Positions 1-10,107 are shown, numbered from the stretch's first letter. The stretch: 64,000 nt of DNA from Bacteroidales bacterium (GCA_030690365.1 JAUYGX010000140.1:35174-99173); one strand, 5' to 3'. The notes: generated from the letters alone by a model not told the origin. Translations and numbers: made by a program.

Positions 1-1
1 C

Positions 2-1243
2 ACCAATGGTTTTATCACATTTACCCCGGATCCGGCATTCACAGGCAGCCCTACACCCATTCAATATTTCGTGAGGGATAATGCAGGTTACGCCTCCAAT
101 CTGGCCACAGTCACCATTACGTATCCCGTTGGACCCACAGCAAATAACGACAATGCAATAACAGAAAAAAATGTCCCGGTGGACATTGATGTACTAAACA
201 ATGACACGCAGGGTACGAGTGCAATCGACCCAACCAGTGTTACTTTTGTAGCAGGTACTGAACCAAATCCTGCAACGGAAGGTGTTTTTACAGTGAATGC
301 CATAACCGGTCTTGTTACTTTTACCCCTGCAAACGATTTTACAGGTACGGTTACCATCGACTATCAGGTTTGTGATGTTAACAACCTCTGTGATATTGCC
401 ACCATTACGGTGGATGTAGTTGCAGGGACTTCAAATTTATATCCTGCAACAGGATTTGGAACACTTGCATTTGAAGACTTATGGCCTGGTAAAGGCGATT
501 ACGATTTTAACGACCTCATTCTGGATTATCAATTCGAAATCACCACCAATACCAGTAATTTTGTTGAGCATGTTAAAGGTACCTTTGTCATCAAGGCATT
601 TGGTGCTTCCTATGAAAATGGCTTTGGATTCCAGCTCGCTTCTGGAATTGATCCTGACGACCTTACGGTTACCGGATCGCAACTAAAAGAAAACATCATT
701 ACGCTTAGTAACAACGGTACCGAAGCCGGACAAACCATCCCAACAATCATTGTGTTCGACAATGCTTACAAAGAGATGCAACATCCAGGAATGGGTGTTG
801 GTGTTAACACCGAGCCAACAGCACCCTATGTAACCCCAGTTACCATTGAGATAAATATCGACTTCACTCCCAATACCTATACTTATAACGACCTGAACAT
901 CGGCCAATTTAATCCATTTATTTTTGTTAACAAAGTACGTTCGGTTGAAGTCCACCTTCCTGATTACCCGCCCACAGCACTGGCAGATCAGTCGTTGTTT
1001 GGGACTATGGAAGACGATAGCAACCCCGCTGACGGCAGGTATTATAAAACAGCTAATAATTTGCCCTGGGCCATTAACCTTTACGAATCGTTTGATTACC
1101 CCATTGAAAAACAGCAGATCGTTTGGGCATATTTAAAATTTGCTGCCTGGGCTGCCAGTGGTGGAACGACATTTCAGGACTGGTATCAGGATTTAACAGG
1201 ATATCGGGACAATAGTTTAATTTATTATCCTCCAATAGAATAG
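2..1243 (+). CDS. LruC domain-containing surface protein, C-terminal part
   Basis: This is a partial gene: the frame is open from base 2, so the true start lies upstream of the window. The visible part begins inside an Ig/cadherin-like repeat, followed by a complete repeat with the PTANND and VLNND signatures of tandem-95-type adhesin repeats. From about base 440 it becomes an LruC domain ([15 protein letters not shown], rich in acidic and aromatic residues). LruC proteins are large secreted or surface proteins of Bacteroidota and other bacteria with poorly known roles. No T9SS tail is seen after the LruC domain. A strong hairpin terminator follows. The family call is good; the function is not known. 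Confidence 0.85.
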   Translation, partial: TNGFITFTPDPAFTGSPTPIQYFVRDNAGYASNLATVTITYPVGPTANNDNAITEKNVPVDIDVLNNDTQGTSAIDPTSVTFVAGTEPNPATEGVFTVNAITGLVTFTPANDFTGTVTIDYQVCDVNNLCDIATITVDVVAGTSNLYPATGFGTLAFEDLWPGKGDYDFNDLILDYQFEITTNTSNFVEHVKGTFVIKAFGASYENGFGFQLASGIDPDDLTVTGSQLKENIITLSNNGTEAGQTIPTIIVFDNAYKEMQHPGMGVGVNTEPTAPYVTPVTIEINIDFTPNTYTYNDLNIGQFNPFIFVNKVRSVEVHLPDYPPTALADQSLFGTMEDDSNPADGRYYKTANNLPWAINLYESFDYPIEKQQIVWAYLKFAAWAASGGTTFQDWYQDLTGYRDNSLIYYPPIE

Positions 1244-1264
1244 ATTAACTCAGACTTTAGTAAA

Positions 1265-1296
1265 GCCGCAAATTGTTCATCAATTGCGGCTTTTTT
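1265..1296 (+). terminator. Rho-independent terminator after the LruC gene
   Basis: A 7-bp perfect stem (GCCGCAA/TTGCGGC), extendable into the loop, is followed by six T. It sits 22 bp after the LruC stop codon and separates it from the oxidase operon. Confidence 0.85.
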
Positions 1297-1597
1297 AGTT
1301 TCAGGAAATCTATCCTGATAGTGGATCAATCGAAATGAAATGTGGATTATGCTGGTATGATCATCGTCCGATCAAAACAATCCAGAACCCATTTTCCCCT
1401 TGGAAAACCCCGATAGCCAGAAAGCCATCCGGGAGAGCATACAAAGAGAGTTGACAAGACCCAAAGATCCAACCTGTCATCTTATGCTATATGTCACATT
1501 GTGTTCAAATTACCAAAAAAATAATTGCTACTATTTTTATTTAGTCTAAATTAGCGGCTCGAAAAGATTGCATAACTTAAAATACATTGAATTGAAA
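1297..1597. other. Intergenic leader of the oxidase operon
   Basis: About 300 bp without a convincing gene. The last 100 bases are AT-rich and should hold the oxidase operon promoter, but no clean TAnnTTTG element is visible. Confidence 0.4.
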
Positions 1598-2398
1598 ATG
1601 AAATTGTTAAGAAGTACAGCCCGGGTTTTCACTTTGGTGCTTATTTCAGTTATTGCATTGTCCAATTCCATACAGGCCCAGGATGAATTGGGTGTGTACG
1701 AACATTTGGATGATACAATTTCGGATGACCTGATTTTTACAGACGAATTGTTTAATCAAGTCAACATTAAAGATGCTATAAACAAACCAACCATTATTTC
1801 GTTGGTATATTATGAATGTCCGGGTATCTGTTCACCATTGCTCAACGGCCTGGCTGATGCGCTCGAAAAGGCGGATATCACCATGGGCAAAGATTACCAG
1901 GTATTTACCATCAGTTTTAATCAGGTGGAAAAACCTCCCCTTGCTTTAAAAAAGAAAAAAACCTACGCCAGGCTTTTAACACATGGAGACACTGAAAACG
2001 GCTGGCATTTCTATACCGGCGACAGTGCCAACATCTTTAAGCTACTGAATGAGGTAGGTTTTAAAGTAAAAAAGGAAGGCAACGAGTTTATTCATCCGGG
2101 TACGCTTATCGTTTTAAGTCCGAAAGGGAAGATTACCCGCTATTTATACGGCAGCACCTATTTTCTACCCTTCGACATTAAAATGGCGGTTGCCGAAGCT
2201 GCTCAGGGCCGTTCGGGACCGACAATCAACAAAATGTTAAATTATTGTTTTAGTTACGATCCTGCCGGAAAAAAATACGTGTTCAATGTAACCAAAATTT
2301 CAGGAACCATCATCCTTCTTATCGCCTTTATCTTGCTGGCTACATTGACGATGAAGGGTAGAAAAACAAAAAAAACCGACCAAATTAAAAACTCATAA
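1598..2398 (+). CDS. SCO1/SenC family copper chaperone
   Basis: Thioredoxin-fold protein of the SCO1/SenC family, which delivers copper to the CuA site of cytochrome oxidase subunit II. The copper-binding CPGIC motif places cysteines at 74 and 78, and the third ligand is His166 in the HPGT motif. There is an N-terminal signal segment ending near SIQAQ and a C-terminal membrane helix followed by a Lys/Arg-rich tail, an arrangement common in Bacteroidota. I chose the ATG at 1598; an upstream TTG at 1568 would only add ten polar residues before the signal peptide. It lies 2 bp before the subunit I gene, so it is the first gene of the oxidase operon. Confidence 0.88.
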   Translation: MKLLRSTARVFTLVLISVIALSNSIQAQDELGVYEHLDDTISDDLIFTDELFNQVNIKDAINKPTIISLVYYECPGICSPLLNGLADALEKADITMGKDYQVFTISFNQVEKPPLALKKKKTYARLLTHGDTENGWHFYTGDSANIFKLLNEVGFKVKKEGNEFIHPGTLIVLSPKGKITRYLYGSTYFLPFDIKMAVAEAAQGRSGPTINKMLNYCFSYDPAGKKYVFNVTKISGTIILLIAFILLATLTMKGRKTKKTDQIKNS

Positions 2399-2400
2399 GA

Positions 2401-4014
2401 ATGACTGCAATTGCAAACCAGCCAATCAATTACCTGAATGTAAAAAAAGGGATTTGGTCTTGGATTTTTACGCTCGATCACAAACGGATTGGGTTGTTAT
2501 ATCTTTATTCCATTGGTGCCTTTTTCCTTACCGGTGTTATTCTGGGCGTTATGATGCGCCTCGAACTCTTCAATCCGGGTCGCGATATCATGGATGCAAC
2601 AACCTACAATCAGGTGTTTACACTGCATGGTGTTATCATGATCTTTTTATTCATCATCCCAAGTATTCCGGCCGTTTTTGGAAATTTTTTCCTGCCCCTC
2701 ATGCTGGGAACGGATGATGTGGCTTTCCCCAGGTTAAACCTGATGTCGTGGTGGCTTTATGTGTTGGGTGCTTTGTTTGCCCTCTCGACCCTGGTATTTG
2801 GCGATGGACCTGCCGACACAGGCTGGACGTTTTACGCTCCTTATAGTGTTAAAACGGGTACCAATGTCACAACCTCGGTGATGGCGGCTTTTATTCTGGG
2901 ATTTTCCTCCATCCTCACAGGGCTAAACTTTATCGTGACCATGCACCGTTTGCGTACACCCGGCATGACTTTCAACAAAATGCCCTTGTTTGCCTGGTCG
3001 TTGTACGCCACTTCCTGGATTCAGGTTTTGGCGACTCCTGTGATTGGAATTACCCTGCTGATGATTGTAGCCGAACGTGTTTTTGGCATCGGACTATTCG
3101 ATCCATCCATTGGTGGCGACCCCATCCTGTACCAACATTTATTCTGGATTTATTCTCACCCAGCGGTTTACATCATGGCCTTGCCTGCTATGGGAGTGGT
3201 TTCGGAAATCATTCCTACATTCGCCCAACGCACCATATTTGGCTACAAAGCCATTGCTTATTCGAGCATGGCGATTGCTTTTGTAGGCTATTTTGTATGG
3301 GGACATCATATGTTTACCTCGGGTATGAGTGGCTCTGCGGCCATCATCTTTTCGGTTTTAACCTTTATGGTGGCTATTCCAACCGCGATCAAAGTATTCA
3401 ACTGGCTGGCAACTCTTTACAAAGGATCAATCGATATTAAAGTTCCACTGTTATTTGCACTCGCTTTTATTTTTAATTTCCTGATCGGCGGTTTAACCGG
3501 ATTGGTAGTAGGTGCATTGGCGGCAGATGTACATGTGCACGACACTTATTTTGTGGTTGGCCATTTTCATTATGTGATGTTCGGAGGTGCCGGATTTGCC
3601 TTTTTTGGTGCTTTGCACTATTGGTTTCCTAAAATGTGGGGAAAGGTATATAACATGAAACGTGCCTACGTAGCCTTTGGATTGCTGTTTGTAGGTTTCA
3701 ATATATTGTATTTCCCCATGCTCATTTTAGGTGTAATGGGTATGCCTCGTCGTTATTACGACTATTTACCACAGTTTCATACCCTGAACCAAATATCTAC
3801 GGTAGGTTCATGGATACTGGTTGTCGGGTTGCTATTGATGATCTTTAACCTGATTGCCGGATATCGCAAGGGCGCAAAAGCCACCTCCAACCCATGGAAT
3901 GGCATCACACTCGAATGGCAAACCGCATCACCGCCACCCTTGCATAATTTTGACAAAATGCCCGAGATGCCAGAGGGCGGGCCTTACAATTATCCAAATG
4001 CAAAATCTGTATAA
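2401..4014 (+). CDS. ctaD: Cytochrome c oxidase subunit I (heme-copper oxidase, A2-like)
   Basis: Catalytic subunit of the proton-pumping terminal oxidase, 537 residues with about 12 membrane helices. Metal ligands are present: the low-spin heme His in TLHG, the CuB His253 in YSHPAVY with the cross-link Tyr257, HH302-303, and the heme ligands in GHFHY (H388, H390). The helix VI motif is YSHPAV rather than HPEV, so the A1-type glutamate of the D channel is absent and the YS pair typical of A2-type oxidases (as in Thermus and Rhodothermus) is present. It is followed 9 bp later by subunit III. Confidence 0.96.
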   Translation: MTAIANQPINYLNVKKGIWSWIFTLDHKRIGLLYLYSIGAFFLTGVILGVMMRLELFNPGRDIMDATTYNQVFTLHGVIMIFLFIIPSIPAVFGNFFLPLMLGTDDVAFPRLNLMSWWLYVLGALFALSTLVFGDGPADTGWTFYAPYSVKTGTNVTTSVMAAFILGFSSILTGLNFIVTMHRLRTPGMTFNKMPLFAWSLYATSWIQVLATPVIGITLLMIVAERVFGIGLFDPSIGGDPILYQHLFWIYSHPAVYIMALPAMGVVSEIIPTFAQRTIFGYKAIAYSSMAIAFVGYFVWGHHMFTSGMSGSAAIIFSVLTFMVAIPTAIKVFNWLATLYKGSIDIKVPLLFALAFIFNFLIGGLTGLVVGALAADVHVHDTYFVVGHFHYVMFGGAGFAFFGALHYWFPKMWGKVYNMKRAYVAFGLLFVGFNILYFPMLILGVMGMPRRYYDYLPQFHTLNQISTVGSWILVVGLLLMIFNLIAGYRKGAKATSNPWNGITLEWQTASPPPLHNFDKMPEMPEGGPYNYPNAKSV

Positions 4015-4023
4015 AGTCAACCT

Positions 4024-4647
4024 ATGAACCATTCATTTACACTCCCTAACTCTGGGCATAATTACGATGCCAAAGCTTCAAAAATGGGTATGTGGCTCTT
4101 CCTGTACACCGAACTTCTCCTTTTTGGAGGTCTGTTTCTGGTATATATGGTGTACCGTTCGTTAAATCAAACTGACTTTCTGCTGGCTTCATTCAACCTG
4201 AATGTATGGATGGGAACTGCCAATACCATCGTGTTGCTAACCAGTAGTATGACTGTTGCCATGGCCATCTCGGCCCTCCAGATGGGCGATGCCAAAAAAT
4301 CCATCACCTTGTTGGTTCTCACCATCAGTGCGGCCTTGATCTTCCTGGTAGTCAAATACTTTGAGTGGTCGGCCAAATTTGAACACGGGTTATTCCCCGG
4401 CATGGATCATTTTAACCAACTTCCCAACGGCGAAAAACTCTATTTCTATCTTTATTTTTTTATGACGGGTTTGCATGGTTTGCATGTTATTATAGGAGGT
4501 TTATTCATATTAGTGGTCATCAATAAAATAAAGAATGGCAAAGTGAATAAAAACAGATACCAGTTACTTGAAAATTCAGGTTTATACTGGCATCTCGTCG
4601 ATTTAATCTGGATATATTTATTTCCGTTATTTTATTTAATACACTAA
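4024..4647 (+). CDS. ctaE: Cytochrome c oxidase subunit III
   Basis: Membrane protein of 207 residues, close to the size of bacterial short-form subunit III. It has five hydrophobic helices, the KMGMWLFL start of helix 1, GLHGLHV in the central helix, and the terminal WHLVDLIWIYLFPLFYL signature of COX3. It stabilises subunit I during turnover. It lies between subunits I and IV with gaps of 9 and 2 bp, so it is translated from the same message. Confidence 0.95.
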   Translation: MNHSFTLPNSGHNYDAKASKMGMWLFLYTELLLFGGLFLVYMVYRSLNQTDFLLASFNLNVWMGTANTIVLLTSSMTVAMAISALQMGDAKKSITLLVLTISAALIFLVVKYFEWSAKFEHGLFPGMDHFNQLPNGEKLYFYLYFFMTGLHGLHVIIGGLFILVVINKIKNGKVNKNRYQLLENSGLYWHLVDLIWIYLFPLFYLIH

Positions 4648-4649
4648 CT

Positions 4650-4961
4650 ATGAAGGATCAACATTCCATTGAGGATTCGCATGTGGAACATATCACAAGC
4701 TATCGGGAACATTTTGGTACCTGGGTAGGACTCATTCTCCTGACCCTGATGACGGTATTTATTTCGGTTTTTGGTGCCGATTTGCGTACGCTTACAGTCG
4801 CCACCGCCCTGCTGATTGCAACGGTAAAATCATTGGTGGTAGGATATTATTTTATGCACCTGAAATACGATCCTCAAATTTACCGCGTGATGATGATCAT
4901 TGTGATGTCATTGTTTGTTTTCTTTTTATTCATGGTTATTTTAGACTACTTAACACGTTAA
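4650..4961 (+). CDS. Cytochrome c oxidase subunit IV (caa3 type)
   Basis: Small membrane protein (103 residues) with three helices and the motifs ATVKSLVVGYYFMHLKYD and FVFFLFMVILDY seen in prokaryotic caa3/bo3 subunit IV (CtaF/CyoD family). A histidine- and acid-rich N-terminus precedes helix 1. It is an accessory assembly subunit. It sits 2 bp after subunit III and 6 bp before subunit II, and the context makes the assignment firm. Confidence 0.92.
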   Translation: MKDQHSIEDSHVEHITSYREHFGTWVGLILLTLMTVFISVFGADLRTLTVATALLIATVKSLVVGYYFMHLKYDPQIYRVMMIIVMSLFVFFLFMVILDYLTR

Positions 4962-4967
4962 AAGTTT

Positions 4968-5873
4968 ATGAATGCTTCAAATTTTGTTGAAGGTGTTGAT
5001 TTTACACTCTATTTAATTCTGGGCATTTCTGTCTTTTTTCTGGTTGGTATTACTTCCACCATGATTTATTTCCTGGTCAGATACCGAAAAAAGAGAAATC
5101 CCGTGGCCACCAATATCGAAGGACATATGGGCCTCGAAATCATTTGGACGGTAATTCCTACCATACTGGTCATCGTCATGTTTTACTATGGATGGACAGG
5201 TTACAAGCCCATGCTCACAGCACCCGATGATGCCATGGTTATCGAAGCCACCGGGCAGATGTGGAAATGGTCGTTCAAATATCCGGATGGCCGGGTTTCT
5301 GATTCACTGGTACTCCCTATTGACGAACCGGTTAAGCTCAATTTGAAAAGTCCCGATGTACTTCACAGTTTGTATATTCCTGCATTCCGACTTAAACATG
5401 ACGTGGTTCCCGGAGGCAGCAACACCATGTGGTTCATTCCACAAAAGCTGGGTTCCTACGATATTCTATGTGCAGAATATTGTGGGCAATTACACTCGTA
5501 TATGCTGAGTACTGTTTCCGTGGTGAGAGAAGATGAATACGCTGCCTGGCTTAAAAGCAGTCCTGATTTAAGCAACGAACCGGCCGGTTTAACCCTGATG
5601 AAAAAAAATGCCTGCATTTCGTGTCATATGACAGATGGTACACGATTGGTCGGACCTAGTTTTAAAGGATTGTTGGGACGTCAGGAAAAAGTACTGATTG
5701 ACGGAAAGGAACAATCCATTATTGTGGACCGCGAATTTATCAAACAATCCATCATAGAACCCAATGCAGCCATTACGGTATCGTATCAACCCGGCCTGAT
5801 GACACCCTACAAGGACATTTTATCAGATGAGGACATCAATAAAATAATCGATTACATTCAAACCTTGAAATAA
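4968..5873 (+). CDS. ctaC: Cytochrome c oxidase subunit II with fused cytochrome c domain
   Basis: The electron-entry subunit (301 residues). Two N-terminal membrane helices are followed by the cupredoxin domain with a complete CuA site: HSLYIPAF, then C168-AEY-C172 with His176 and Met179. A C-terminal cytochrome c domain carries the heme-binding C216-IS-CH220 and a likely axial Met in GLMTPY. The fusion defines a caa3-type enzyme that accepts electrons from a small c-type cytochrome. There is no Cys lipobox at the N-terminus, so it is probably anchored by its helices only. Subunit II lying after I, III and IV is an unusual order compared with the common II-I-III-IV. Confidence 0.95.
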   Translation: MNASNFVEGVDFTLYLILGISVFFLVGITSTMIYFLVRYRKKRNPVATNIEGHMGLEIIWTVIPTILVIVMFYYGWTGYKPMLTAPDDAMVIEATGQMWKWSFKYPDGRVSDSLVLPIDEPVKLNLKSPDVLHSLYIPAFRLKHDVVPGGSNTMWFIPQKLGSYDILCAEYCGQLHSYMLSTVSVVREDEYAAWLKSSPDLSNEPAGLTLMKKNACISCHMTDGTRLVGPSFKGLLGRQEKVLIDGKEQSIIVDREFIKQSIIEPNAAITVSYQPGLMTPYKDILSDEDINKIIDYIQTLK

Positions 5874-5883
5874 TTGGATTCCA

Positions 5884-6741
5884 ATGGATAAGCTAAAATT
5901 GTTGCTGGAAATAAATAAAGTCAGGATCACTTTTGCGGTGACACTGACCATGTTGGCCGGTTATGCACTCGCAAAAAACGCCATCGACACCGGTGTGATT
6001 TTGCCCATGCTGGGTATATTTATCCTGGCCTGCGGATCGGCAGCGTTAAATCATTACCAGGACAAAGATCGGGATGCGTTAATGAAACGTACCATGAAAC
6101 GCCCCATCCCTTCCGGAAAAATGAGTGGAACGGCTGTTTTGATGGTTTCACTTATCGAGATTGTTACAGGAACCTACCTGATTTATATTGGCAGTAATTT
6201 CCTGGCAGCCCAGCTTGGTATACTTGCACTTATCTGGTACAATGGCATTTACACCCCACTGAAACGCAAAACAGCTGTCGCGGTAATTCCGGGAAGCATT
6301 ATCGGTTCTATTCCGCCGATGGTGGGCTGGGTAGCAGGTGGAGGATCACTAACCGATCCTCGGTTGCTTGTTCTGGCATTCTTTTTCTTTGTATGGCAGG
6401 TTCCGCACTTTTGGTTGCTTATGCTCAATTATGGTAAAGAATACGAAGAAGCAGGTTATCCATCCATTACAGCCAAAATCAGTAAACAACAAATTAAAAA
6501 CGCCACTTTTATTTGGACGGCCGCTACAGCTGTTGCCGCATTAATGCTACCAGTTTACGGACTGGTTTCCACGTTATTTTTTAAAATCATTATTGTGGTG
6601 GCTGCTACCTGGCTTGTGGTTGTTTTTACTCCGCTGTTGCAATCCAGAAAACAAGAGTTCAATCCATTCTATTATTTTATGCGAATTAATTACTTTGTGT
6701 TGGTGATGATTATCACCCTGAGTATCGATCCCTTGCTCTAG
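5884..6741 (+). CDS. ctaB: Protoheme IX farnesyltransferase (heme O synthase)
   Basis: UbiA-family prenyltransferase of 285 residues with about eight or nine helices. It converts heme B to heme O, the precursor of heme A used by the oxidase. The first prenyl-diphosphate site reads NHYQDKDRD followed by MKRT, and the second conserved loop is YTPLKRKT with the IPGSIIGSIPP segment, both diagnostic for CtaB/CyoE rather than other UbiA enzymes. It is the last gene of the operon, 10 bp after subunit II. No ctaA (heme A synthase) is present in the window. Confidence 0.95.
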   Translation: MDKLKLLLEINKVRITFAVTLTMLAGYALAKNAIDTGVILPMLGIFILACGSAALNHYQDKDRDALMKRTMKRPIPSGKMSGTAVLMVSLIEIVTGTYLIYIGSNFLAAQLGILALIWYNGIYTPLKRKTAVAVIPGSIIGSIPPMVGWVAGGGSLTDPRLLVLAFFFFVWQVPHFWLLMLNYGKEYEEAGYPSITAKISKQQIKNATFIWTAATAVAALMLPVYGLVSTLFFKIIIVVAATWLVVVFTPLLQSRKQEFNPFYYFMRINYFVLVMIITLSIDPLL

Positions 6742-6961
6742 CAAAAAGTGGTTGGTCTTTTTTTGCATTTTTCTATCGTAACTTATTCTTGTCATCTGTT
6801 AGACGGATAAACCCTTGCTTTGCGCAATCCGCTATACTAACTAACTGGCTTTTGGGGTCACTAATTGGTTCATTTTAAGATGAATCGAATAAATCAATCT
6901 GATTTTCCCACCATAATAAAAATAATTAACATAATTTTAACATTTATTGTATAATAAATCA

Positions 6962-6969
6962 TATATTTG
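6962..6969 (+). promoter_or_regulatory. Probable -7 element for the cytochrome bd operon
   Basis: TATATTTG matches the Bacteroidota -7 consensus TAnnTTTG and lies 24 bp before the DUF4492 start, in a very AT-rich leader. No perfect -33 TTTG is seen at the usual distance; TTTATTG near 6943 is the nearest match. Confidence 0.55.
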
Positions 6970-6992
6970 AGCACTCAAATACCTATACAAGT

Positions 6993-7205
6993 ATGACCAC
7001 GGTTAAACGTATAATCAATTTCTATATAGAAGGCTTTCGCAGCATGACTGTTGGAAAGAAATTGTGGCTCATCATCTTTATCAAGCTGTTTATCATGTTT
7101 GCGATACTAAAGCTGTTCTTCTTCCCCAACTTCCTACAAACCAACTTCAGCACCGATCAGGAACGCAGTGATTATGTTATCGAACAATTAATTAATAAAA
7201 AGTAG
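6993..7205 (+). CDS. DUF4492 family small membrane protein
   Basis: A 70-residue protein with one hydrophobic helix (about residues 24-46) between an amphipathic N-terminus (IINFYIEGFRSM) and a charged C-terminus. It matches the DUF4492 pattern found just upstream of cydA in many Bacteroidota. It ends 4 bp before cydA, so it is translationally linked. A role in assembly or stability of cytochrome bd is an inference from this conserved position; no activity is known. Confidence 0.85.
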   Translation: MTTVKRIINFYIEGFRSMTVGKKLWLIIFIKLFIMFAILKLFFFPNFLQTNFSTDQERSDYVIEQLINKK

Positions 7206-7209
7206 TATT

Positions 7210-8754
7210 ATGGAACATTTTGACATGGCGCTTGTCGACTGGTCGCGGGCACAATTTGCCCTCACAGCCATGTACCACTGGATATTCGTCCCGCTCACGC
7301 TGGGATTGAGTTTCATTGTGGCTATCATGATGACAATTTATGTGAGAACCGGTAATGAGCTTTGGAAAAAGATCACCAAATTCTGGATGACCCTGTTTGG
7401 AGTGAACTTCGCCATTGGTGTGGCCACAGGGATTATTCTGGAGTTTGAATTTGGGACCAACTGGTCGAACTACAGCTGGTTTGTGGGAGACATCTTCGGG
7501 GCACCGCTGGCCATCGAAGGCATTATGGCTTTCTTCCTCGAATCCACCTTTATCGCCATCCTGTTTTTTGGATGGGGACGTGTTAGCAAAAAATTTCACA
7601 TGATTTCGGCCTGGATGGTAGCCCTTGGCTCCAACCTGTCGGCACTCTGGATTCTGGTGGCCAACGCATGGATGCAAAATCCTGTTGGAATGCGTTTCAA
7701 CCCGGATACTGCACGAAATGAGATGGTTAACTTTTGGGAAGTCCTTTTTTCACCTACCGCCATCAACAAATTCTTACACACCATTTCTTCCGGATATGTA
7801 TTGTCGGCGATTTTTGTGGTGGGCGTAAGTGCCTGGTTCCTGCTTAAGCACCGGAATGTGGAATTCGCGAAGAAAAGCATGATCATAGCAGCCGTATTTG
7901 GCTTGTTGTCGTCCTTTTATCTGGTACTAACGGGTGATGAATCTGCCCGCGATATTTATCACACTCAACCCATGAAATTTGCGGCCTTTGAAGGCCTGGA
8001 TGATGGTACCGTGAGTGCGCCACTGGTAGTTATCGGCTTCCTCAAAAAAGTTCCCGACCCCAGGCAACCTGACCTGGAGAGGTTTGCTTTTAAAATTGAA
8101 ATCCCCAACCTGCTATCCTACATGGTGGCATTAAACTCCAATGTGTTCGTTCCCGGCATCAACGACCTGATCAACGGTAACGAAAAGCACGGCATCATGT
8201 CGTATTATGAAAAAATCGACAAAGGTAAGCTGGCCATCAAGGCATTAGGTGATTATAAGGATGCTCTGGAGCGAAAAGACCAGGTAGCTGCAGCGGAGAA
8301 CCTGAAAGTATTTGAAGCCAACTATGCCTATTTTGGCTATGGTTATTATGACGACCCAAACGATCTGGTTCCCAATGTCCCCGTTGCATTTTATTCATTC
8401 CATATCATGGTTATCCTGGGGGTTCATTTCATGATTTTATTTATTGTGCTTCTGGTGCTGCTCTACAAGAAAAAAATAGAAGAAATCAGGTGGGTACTTT
8501 ATGTAGCCTTGTGGACTATTCCACTGGCCTACATCGCTTCACAGGCCGGGTGGGTTCTGGCAGAAATGGGTCGACAGCCATGGGTGGTACAGGATTTAAT
8601 GCCCACGCTCAGCGCAGTATCCAATATCGATAAATCATCTGTGGTGGTGACTTTCTGGATATTTGCCGTCACCTTTACTGTGCTGCTGATTGCAGAAATT
8701 AAAATTATGGTTTCACAGATCGTTTCCGGATCAAAAAATGAAGGAGGGCACTAA
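7210..8754 (+). CDS. cydA: Cytochrome bd ubiquinol oxidase subunit I
   Basis: Subunit I of the high-affinity, non-pumping quinol oxidase (514 residues). It keeps the quinol-binding Q-loop motif QPMKFAAFE (Gln253 onward), the GRQPW signature (Gly454 onward), and the early SRAQFALTAMYHWIFVPLTLG helix with the heme ligand. The Q-loop is followed by an extended hydrophilic stretch to about residue 385, containing a Lys/Ala-rich helix, which suggests a long-Q-loop type. The enzyme supports respiration at low oxygen and tolerates nitric oxide and sulfide. cydB follows after 2 bp. Confidence 0.97.
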   Translation: MEHFDMALVDWSRAQFALTAMYHWIFVPLTLGLSFIVAIMMTIYVRTGNELWKKITKFWMTLFGVNFAIGVATGIILEFEFGTNWSNYSWFVGDIFGAPLAIEGIMAFFLESTFIAILFFGWGRVSKKFHMISAWMVALGSNLSALWILVANAWMQNPVGMRFNPDTARNEMVNFWEVLFSPTAINKFLHTISSGYVLSAIFVVGVSAWFLLKHRNVEFAKKSMIIAAVFGLLSSFYLVLTGDESARDIYHTQPMKFAAFEGLDDGTVSAPLVVIGFLKKVPDPRQPDLERFAFKIEIPNLLSYMVALNSNVFVPGINDLINGNEKHGIMSYYEKIDKGKLAIKALGDYKDALERKDQVAAAENLKVFEANYAYFGYGYYDDPNDLVPNVPVAFYSFHIMVILGVHFMILFIVLLVLLYKKKIEEIRWVLYVALWTIPLAYIASQAGWVLAEMGRQPWVVQDLMPTLSAVSNIDKSSVVVTFWIFAVTFTVLLIAEIKIMVSQIVSGSKNEGGH

Positions 8755-8756
8755 TT

Positions 8757-9911
8757 ATGTTTGAAAACTTATCATATCTCGCATTACAACAGTATTGGTG
8801 GATGATCGTATCCTTACTTGGAGCCATTCTGGTATTTATGTTTTTCGTTCAAGGCGGTCAAACCATGATTAAAAGTCTGGGCAAAACCGACAACGAAATA
8901 AAAATGCTTGTCAACTCACTTGGACGCAAATGGGACCTCACCTTTACCACCCTGGTCACCTTTGGTGGTGCCGCTTTTGCCTCCTTTCCATTGTTTTATT
9001 CCACCAGTTTTGGCGGGGCTTACTGGGTTTGGATGCTGATTTTATTTGCCTTCATTATTCAGGCCGTTTCGTATGAATACAGAACCAAAGCCGATAATTT
9101 CCTTGGTGCCAAAACCTATGAGACCTTTCTGTTTATCAATGGATTGTTGGGGACTATCCTCGTGGGTACCGCAGTAGCCACGTTCTTTACTGGTTCCGAT
9201 TTTTTGGTGACCAACATGAACCACAGCATCTGGCAAAGCCCTTACAGAGGTTTGGAGCTGGCCTTTAACTTTGCCCGTTACGAAACGTTTATCAACCTTT
9301 CGTTGGGGTTGGCCGTATTCTTCCTGGCCAGAGTTCTGGGAATTCTGTATTTCTTCAATAACATAGAGGACGAAACCATTCTGGGACGTGCCCGCAAACA
9401 GTTGTTATTTAACGCATTGCCGTTTTTGGTCTTTTTCCTGTTTTTCCTAATTAATGTATTGTTGATGGATGGATTTGGATACGATGCCGATGGTGTGGTG
9501 AGCATGGTTCCATACAAATACTTCAACAACCTCATCGACATGCCTTTGAACACGGTTATCTTACTTTTGGGTGTGGTGGCAGTTTTATGGGGAATCTACC
9601 GTGGGGCATTTCATTACGAAAAATGTGGAACCAAAGCCATCTGGTTTACCGGTGGAGGTACCATTCTCACCGTGTTCGCATTACTGATTCTGGTTGGATT
9701 TAACAACACCTGTTTCTATCCTTCCACCAGCGATTTACAAAGCTCACTTACCATTGAGAATTCGTCGTCGAGTAAATACACATTGGTGGCCATGAGTTAT
9801 GTTTCGTTGCTGGTTCCATTTGTTGTTGCCTACATCTGGTATGCATGGAGTTCGCTCAACAAGAAACCCATAACTGCCGAAGAAATGGAAGATGACCATC
9901 ATGCTTATTAG
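8757..9911 (+). CDS. cydB: Cytochrome bd ubiquinol oxidase subunit II
   Basis: Subunit II of cytochrome bd, 384 residues with eight or nine predicted helices. It starts with an aromatic helix (YLALQQYWWMIVSLLGAILVFMFFVQGGQT), shows the GRKWDLTFTTLVTFGGAAFASFP segment typical of CydB, and ends with a charged tail (EEMEDDHHAY). It forms the heterodimer with CydA and is followed 31 bp later by a very short membrane ORF. Confidence 0.96.
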   Translation: MFENLSYLALQQYWWMIVSLLGAILVFMFFVQGGQTMIKSLGKTDNEIKMLVNSLGRKWDLTFTTLVTFGGAAFASFPLFYSTSFGGAYWVWMLILFAFIIQAVSYEYRTKADNFLGAKTYETFLFINGLLGTILVGTAVATFFTGSDFLVTNMNHSIWQSPYRGLELAFNFARYETFINLSLGLAVFFLARVLGILYFFNNIEDETILGRARKQLLFNALPFLVFFLFFLINVLLMDGFGYDADGVVSMVPYKYFNNLIDMPLNTVILLLGVVAVLWGIYRGAFHYEKCGTKAIWFTGGGTILTVFALLILVGFNNTCFYPSTSDLQSSLTIENSSSSKYTLVAMSYVSLLVPFVVAYIWYAWSSLNKKPITAEEMEDDHHAY

Positions 9912-9942
9912 TTGATTTTATTCACCTTAAAAAAACAGAAAA

Positions 9943-10050
9943 ATGTATTTAAAAGAAATATTGTGGTTGATCAGCTGGCCGGTATTTATCTGGTTTAGCT
10001 ACAAAATGGTTCGGTATGCTTTAAAGAAACTGGATCGACCCGAGGCATAA
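9943..10050 (+). CDS. CydX-like microprotein (35 residues)
   Basis: A 35-codon ORF with an ATG at 9943 and TAA at 10048-10050. The translation is a single membrane helix (LWLISWPVFIWFSYKMV) with a Lys/Arg-rich C-terminal end. Position directly after cydB and before the operon terminator, size and one-helix topology all match CydX-type third subunits of cytochrome bd (37 residues in E. coli), although residue similarity to E. coli CydX is slight. The call rests on position and topology. Confidence 0.65.
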   Translation: MYLKEILWLISWPVFIWFSYKMVRYALKKLDRPEA

Positions 10051-10081
10051 TTGCCCCTTAACTAATTCATTTTTAAACTTA

Positions 10082-10107
10082 CCCCGGCTACCATGCCGGG
10101 GTTTTTT
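10082..10107 (+). terminator. Rho-independent terminator of the cyd operon
   Basis: A 7-bp G+C-only stem (CCCCGGC/GCCGGGG) with a 6-base loop is followed by six T. It lies 31 bp after the CydX-like stop codon, which supports that ORF being part of the operon. Confidence 0.92.

Noticed and set aside
7192..7677. 161-codon minus-strand open frame opposite cydA
   Set aside because: Shadow of a strongly conserved gene; no signature of its own.
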